Shown here: piece after piece, positions 59,622-64,000 of the stretch
How the letters are laid out: each line of letters opens with the position of its first letter
Numbering within the stretch: position 1 is the stretch's first letter
NCBI GenBank assembly: GCA_003254885.1
Contig: QANT01008592.1
Coordinates: 9,933-73,932, forward strand
Length of the DNA stretch: 64,000 bases
Origin: Purshia tridentata
Lineage: Eukaryota > Streptophyta > Magnoliopsida > Rosales > Rosaceae
Direction of reading: 5' to 3'
Program-made: the position numbers and the translations under genes
The notes under the pieces: model-generated
Database searches by the model: none
What the model saw: only the letters and a program-made list of their open reading frames with translations
Told to the model about the DNA's origin: nothing

Positions 59622-61223
59622 TTACCACCATTGATGAACAAGAACTCCACTATGCCTTAGTGAAGCAAACAGGTCCAAGCATTGGCCATAAGTTTTATCA
59701 TACTTTGAGCTTCTTTCACCAGGGCAACACCTCTGCCACCTATTGTAATGGCACTCGAGAAAAATCTCATCAATCAAGCAAATCGCTCCGGTCTCAAATA
59801 GCCTCGGAATCAAATCGAATTCGGTCCCTTCCACATCCATCTTCATCACCACGAAATCTCTCTCCGAGAACGTGTTCTTCAACCAATTTGCGAAATCAAA
59901 CCCCTGAATCTGATCCACCTCGCCATTGAATCCACCAGCAGCCGACTTAGTCGACTGAATCCTCCCCATTCCTCTCCCTTTCTCCTTCACTTTCTCACCC
60001 GGGTCTCTATTAATTTCGAACGACAAAGTCTCGTTCTTCACCCACGCTGCATAAGGCAGCAAAGTCACCCCCTTCTTCGCCTTGTACTGCTCGTGAAAAG
60101 TCTTATCGGCTTCAATGGCGAACACTTCAAAGGTCTTGTTCTGTTTGGGGTATTGCTTCTTGAACCAGCTTCCTATACTAGAACCATAACTCCTAGCTCC
60201 AACATCCACATATGCATACCTCTTCTTAAAGCTTATATCCGCCATTTTTGGAAGGTATTTTACGTTCTGTATGTTCTTCTTCAAAGTAATCCAAGGCTTC
60301 AACGGTTCAATTTCAATCAAGGGCTCAGCTTTCCGGACCAATTCTAACTTATGCCCAGGAACCGAGCACTTATTACCCAACTTGCCACCTGGGTTCTCAA
60401 CCCTGTTGCTAACAATCCCATCAGGGTCACACTCCTTCTTCAACACCATTTCGCGTATGTGCGGCATCAACGAATTGAAGCCGTCGATGTCGCGCGAAGT
60501 CACTAACTTGCAGCAATTGAATAAATCAATAAAAGAATTGAAGCTATACGTATCTTTTGCCCCTGTGTGGACCACGGCAAACCCTTCGGGCCTGAGCGTC
60601 CGTACGATCTCCGAAGCAAAATCCAACGGCCGGGGCGACTTCTCGAGGCGTCCGCCGCCGGAGAACACGAAGTCGAAGGTATCGTCTTTAAAGGGCATGC
60701 GATGCGCGTCGCCGGGAATTACCAGTGGCTTCGCGGCTTTCTTGAAAATACCGACCACGTCCTTCACGCCGGTCTCTTTCAGTGCGAACACGTCCTGTCC
60801 GGTTTGGGTCTCGACGCAGAGAGCTTTCGACTCCGGCGAGAGAAACCCGTGCGCCATCAGATCTTGGAAGACGGAGGAGTAGAAATTGACGGCCTCGATC
60901 CAATCCTTGCTGGTGTAGATACCGGGTCGGGCGGGACCCGCCGAGGTGGAAGATACAGCGGCGTTTGCGGCAATCGCTGAAACCGAAGCTCCTCCGCCGC
61001 CTATGACGAAGTTCATGTTCTCGGGGACGGAAAAGAAGCAGAAGTTGCCGAGTTTGCAGGACTCGCCCGTGACGGTGATGACGTAAGCGAACCGGAGCAC
61101 TAGTATCAAGAGGCCGAACAAAAAGGACCGGACGAGAACGTTTCGGAGGAAGCCGGGCTTGCCTGCGGGAGGCTCCATGTCTGTAAATGAACACTTTTTC
61201 GAAGATTTCATATTAAAAAACAA
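59622..61223 (-). CDS. Membrane-anchored protein with two methyltransferase-like domains (Methyltransf_11 and FkbM)
   Basis: One exon encodes 533 residues from the ATG at 61223; in-frame ATGs at 61211 and 61178 (MEPPAGKPGFLRN) are also possible, and the last is the most family-like. A single transmembrane segment lies at about residues 31-51 (RSFLFGLLILVLRFAYVITV), so it is probably a type II endomembrane protein. The first domain (about 100-240) has class I methyltransferase features such as SKALCVETQTGQDVFALKE and DDTFDFVFSGGG. The second (about 320-530) is FkbM-like, with YAYVDVGARSYGSSIGSWF, VFAIEADKTFHEQY and VVMKMDVEGTEFDLIPRLFE. Plant homologues such as AT5G01710 have this same two-domain plan and are described only as SAM-dependent methyltransferases. 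The substrate is unknown; cell-wall polysaccharide or glycan is a guess from the membrane anchor. The coding part is GC-rich and intronless. Confidence 0.88.
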   Translation of the reverse strand: MFFNMKSSKKCSFTDMEPPAGKPGFLRNVLVRSFLFGLLILVLRFAYVITVTGESCKLGNFCFFSVPENMNFVIGGGGASVSAIAANAAVSSTSAGPARPGIYTSKDWIEAVNFYSSVFQDLMAHGFLSPESKALCVETQTGQDVFALKETGVKDVVGIFKKAAKPLVIPGDAHRMPFKDDTFDFVFSGGGRLEKSPRPLDFASEIVRTLRPEGFAVVHTGAKDTYSFNSFIDLFNCCKLVTSRDIDGFNSLMPHIREMVLKKECDPDGIVSNRVENPGGKLGNKCSVPGHKLELVRKAEPLIEIEPLKPWITLKKNIQNVKYLPKMADISFKKRYAYVDVGARSYGSSIGSWFKKQYPKQNKTFEVFAIEADKTFHEQYKAKKGVTLLPYAAWVKNETLSFEINRDPGEKVKEKGRGMGRIQSTKSAAGGFNGEVDQIQGFDFANWLKNTFSERDFVVMKMDVEGTEFDLIPRLFETGAICLIDEIFLECHYNRWQRCCPGERSSKYDKTYGQCLDLFASLRHSGVLVHQWW

Positions 61224-62879
61224 AGAAATTCTCAGAAAAAATTCTTACAAAGAAATCAAAGAATGGTATTGAGTATTGAGAGGGGAGGAGGGAATGAGAA
61301 GTGGGGTTTAGCGGGAGCAGAATCGAGCTGAGGTGTGGTTTGCTCCGATCAAGGCTGGTCGAGAGAGGAGAGAGTTGCAGATCTTAAATTGGAGAGGAGA
61401 GGGAGGATGAACAATGCTGGAGGCCATGGCTGGTTTGAAGCTTTTGGGTTTTTTTTAGCGAAATTTCATTTTTTATTTAATTTTATGTTTTGTGTTAGTG
61501 AGGGAGGTTTCAGGAGGAACTGAATAGAAATTCTGGGGATGGAATAATGTAACTGTTGGAGAAGAAGGAGGTTGAAGAAAACGGAGTGGGGATAAAGAAG
61601 GATGACGCGGTCTCGCGCCGTTTCGAGGACCGGAATAGCCGGTTTCCACTTTGGAACCAAGGCTCTTCTAGATTCGCTATAAGTTACAACTTATTTGGTA
61701 TGCATCTTTTATAATAATTTATTCGGGCAAAAATAATCTAAGGTTTTTTCTTTATTTTATTCGCATCGGATTATCTCAAAAATTACGAGATTGCCATGCC
61801 AACTTGCTAAAACTTGATGGTTACGTTTTGGTCAGGTGGACGGTGGACCTGGGTGGAGTCCTAATAATAAGGACACTTGGGGCTTTTAACAAATTACAAT
61901 AAGTAAAATATAAAACGTCACACCAAAAAATCATATCCAACTTTAAGATGCCAGTCTAGGTTTATATGCTGTATTGAGAGAGATTGATGAGTGGCACAAT
62001 TATGTCACTCGTATTGTAAGATCTCCAATAAAATCATAATATGTGTTCTTATTTTAAATAAAATTTATAATAAACATTATGTCATCATAACAATAACATA
62101 TTAACTCATTCAAGACTTTTTGTGGTATCCTGGTTTGGTGCTCAGTTGAGATATGAACATTTGACTGATTAGATTGCCACGATAAGTTGTTGTTTTTGTT
62201 AAATATTTAAGACAAATTTATTATGCACATAATTTTTTTAAGATAATTACCAGGCAGATAATAAACAAATGCAATAAACGGAATAACATATTTATTTCAT
62301 GAAAAATAAAAATAACTTATTATAACCTAATTTGATTATGTGGATTAAATTTGACCCCAAACTTTTAACAATACATTCTTGGTCGGAATTATAGATAATC
62401 AAAATCATCAACCAACTACTAGTCTACTAGTCTACATGCATGTGATGACAATAAACGGATCCTTAATAAATGACTTACTATATTTTAAGTCCATGATTAG
62501 TGCCACCAAATAAATGTGTGTTATGAATCCTAAAATCCCTATGAGTCATAATTCATAATAAGAAGAAAATCAAAATAAAGGCTTTTTCCCCAAAAAAGAT
62601 TCCAGGAATAACATTTTGAGCTTTATCTATCTTCAACTTCAATATTCTTTTACAGTAAAGAAACCCAAGTCAAATTCTTGGAAGCTGATGGGCAATTTAT
62701 GTCTTTATATATCTGTCAGGTTCAGAACTAGTTATATAATTTTATAAAACCGAATTTTTGGATTTCTTATCTTTGAATAAGGGTTGATGGTGGGGATGGG
62801 TAACTTGGTGCTGTTTACTGTTTACCGGTAGAGTAGGTCAATTCCAGGATGTGTTCTTGGGGATTGAAGACACAGCTAC
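61224..62879. other. Methyltransferase promoter and AT-rich intergenic DNA
   Basis: The first 450 bases are GA-rich on the plus strand and suit a leader and core promoter. No gene, RNA or transposon was recognised in the rest. Confidence 0.5.
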
Positions 62880-63042
62880 ATGCACCGTGGTTCAGTCATG
62901 AGTGGGCGCACCCAACGCCGCAGTAACCGTTGTGAACTTTTTGTTGATTGAGAATACCCAATTACTCCAAGGCCCACGGACCCTACCCGGCTCGCATTTT
63001 GGACCATTCTTCAGGCTTTGTTTGCGTGTTGGGTCCACTACC

Positions 63043-63310
63043 CTTGTAAAAGTCCGTGTACGACACGTGTTGTTTTCCCTGCCAATCAGCACAGCCGTGG
63101 ATTTTACATGGAAACATTTACGAATGCTTAGCCTTTTTTTCTGTAAATCTAATATGATTTTTTTTTTTTTTTGCAACTTGTAAAAGTCCGTGTACGACAC
63201 GTGTTGTTTTCACTGCCAATCAGCACAGCCGTGGATTTTACATGGAAACATTTACGGATGCTTAGCCTTTTTTTCTGTAAATCTAATATGATTTTATTTT
63301 TTTTTTGCAA
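63043..63310. repeat. Tandem duplication, period 134 bp, each copy with a G-box
   Basis: Two head-to-tail copies (63043-63176 and 63177-63310) differ by about three bases, two substitutions in the body and one in the T run. Each contains ACACGTGT, so CACGTG occurs at 63064-63069 and 63198-63203. High identity points to a recent duplication. Confidence 0.88.
63064..63069. promoter_or_regulatory. G-box CACGTG, first copy
   Basis: A palindromic CACGTG in the wider context GACACGTGTTG is a potential bZIP/bHLH or ABRE-type site. No gene start is visible nearby, so function is uncertain. The identical site recurs 134 bases on. Confidence 0.35.
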
Positions 63311-64000
63311 AAGATATATAATATTGTTTAGTTATGTATAGAAATGTGATTTTTACAAGCTTGCTTCCATTTAGGCGATGATCGAGATTTTAATACAATT
63401 AATTACTCCATGAGACATGACAGCTATATCATTTATCCTATAACATATTTATTTGAAAAATGTAATAATAAAGTTAAATTTTTAACAATTAAGTTAGTCA
63501 TCTTTATACATTTGCCATACACATTCTATATAGTGTTCTATATGTATATAGTACATTCACACAGTACTACAGTGTAATGTATTTTAATTATTTAAAAAAA
63601 TAGTAAACTAACACTTAAAATGATAATAATTTTGTTATATTATTTTTTATTATAAAAAAAGAAAAGATTCGAATTCAAATATATAAAAGAGTAATTTTTA
63701 CCTCGATTAACTAAACAAATCCTACCTTAGGATGTCCTTGGATCATTAGAATCATACTATTACTATATGTGTAGCTCTACAGCACCGCGAAGTTTTTATC
63801 GAATTAGTGCTGGAGTATTCGAGGAAAGCCAGAGATGATGCATTTATGTATATGCGCTGGCAGGGTGCGTATTACGCGTGCCAAGTGGGAGTCAGGATGG
63901 TTCCCACGGCACCGTTACTTAGTAGCGTAGCCGAGAAGAAGATGTGGCATGTAAGAAAGTTCCAAACAACAAAACGAGGATGGTCCACATGTGACATATA

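Larger units (their letters stand above)
62880..64000. other. Intergenic region to the window edge, with duplicated G-box block
   Basis: The stretch starts with GC-richer DNA (62880-63070), then a recent 134-bp tandem duplication, then AT-rich sequence. The last 200 bases are GC-richer again and could be the promoter of a gene beyond the edge. Open frames at 62892-63200 are on both strands and show no family features. Confidence 0.5.

Noticed and set aside
60271-60980. Plus-strand frames of up to 203 codons opposite the methyltransferase gene
   Set aside because: They are shadows of the intronless GC-rich gene; no protein features are visible.
1-64000. LTR retrotransposons or other virus-like elements
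   Set aside because: No long direct terminal repeats, primer-binding site, or gag/pol-like frames were noticed anywhere in the window.

Overview
The window is nuclear DNA of a flowering plant, very probably a eudicot. The genes are split by AT-rich introns with GT..AG borders, the intergenic DNA is AT-rich and carries small non-autonomous transposons and SINEs, and every recognisable gene belongs to a plant family (SAUR, CC-type glutaredoxin, EXO70, patellin, clade E PP2C, plant MORC). Rosaceae is my guess from overall resemblance and is not proven by the sequence. Two short ambiguous stretches (an N in a poly-C run at 1139, six N in a poly-A run at 16241-16246) are assembly weak points inside introns.

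Layout: 1-2875 (+) is the 3' part of a PF04909-type amidohydrolase gene cut by the window edge. 3540-10377 (-) is an 11-exon GYF-domain gene of the EXA1 type with an eIF4E-binding motif. 12834-13874 (-) is an intronless BAG-domain co-chaperone gene with a perfect heat-shock element just upstream of its TATA box. 14714-17925 (-) is a ten-exon TRZ/ATZ-type deaminase gene carrying a SINE in an intron. 20911-21390 (-) is a SAUR gene. 26098-32267 (+) is a 19-exon MORC ATPase gene. 33573-34587 (-) is a secreted Ole e 1-like proline-rich protein. 36167-36544 (-) is a CC-type glutaredoxin (ROXY). 39567-41606 (-) is an intronless EXO70, closest to the C clade. 47958-49669 (+) is patellin-6. 50300-52235 (-) holds two decayed F-box/DUF295 copies within a segmental duplication. 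53117-55727 (-) is a clade E PP2C. 59622-61223 (-) is an intronless membrane-anchored protein with two methyltransferase-like domains.

The genes do not form an operon or an obvious cluster; neighbours act in separate processes (translational control, protein folding, nucleoside metabolism, auxin response, chromatin silencing, redox control, secretion, lipid/vesicle traffic, signalling). Exon models for EXA1, the deaminase, MORC, patellin-6, PP2C and the amidohydrolase were joined by hand and keep frame at every junction.

I saw no undescribed multi-gene system. The signals most worth a second look are the heat-shock element of the BAG gene, a 31-bp near-perfect hairpin inside a larger inverted-repeat element at 43 kb, two Harbinger-like MITEs with TTA target duplications, a SINE with a 14-bp target duplication, a recent 134-bp tandem duplication that doubles a G-box at 63 kb, the F-box segmental duplication, and a 24-nt copy of MORC exon sequence in the following intron.
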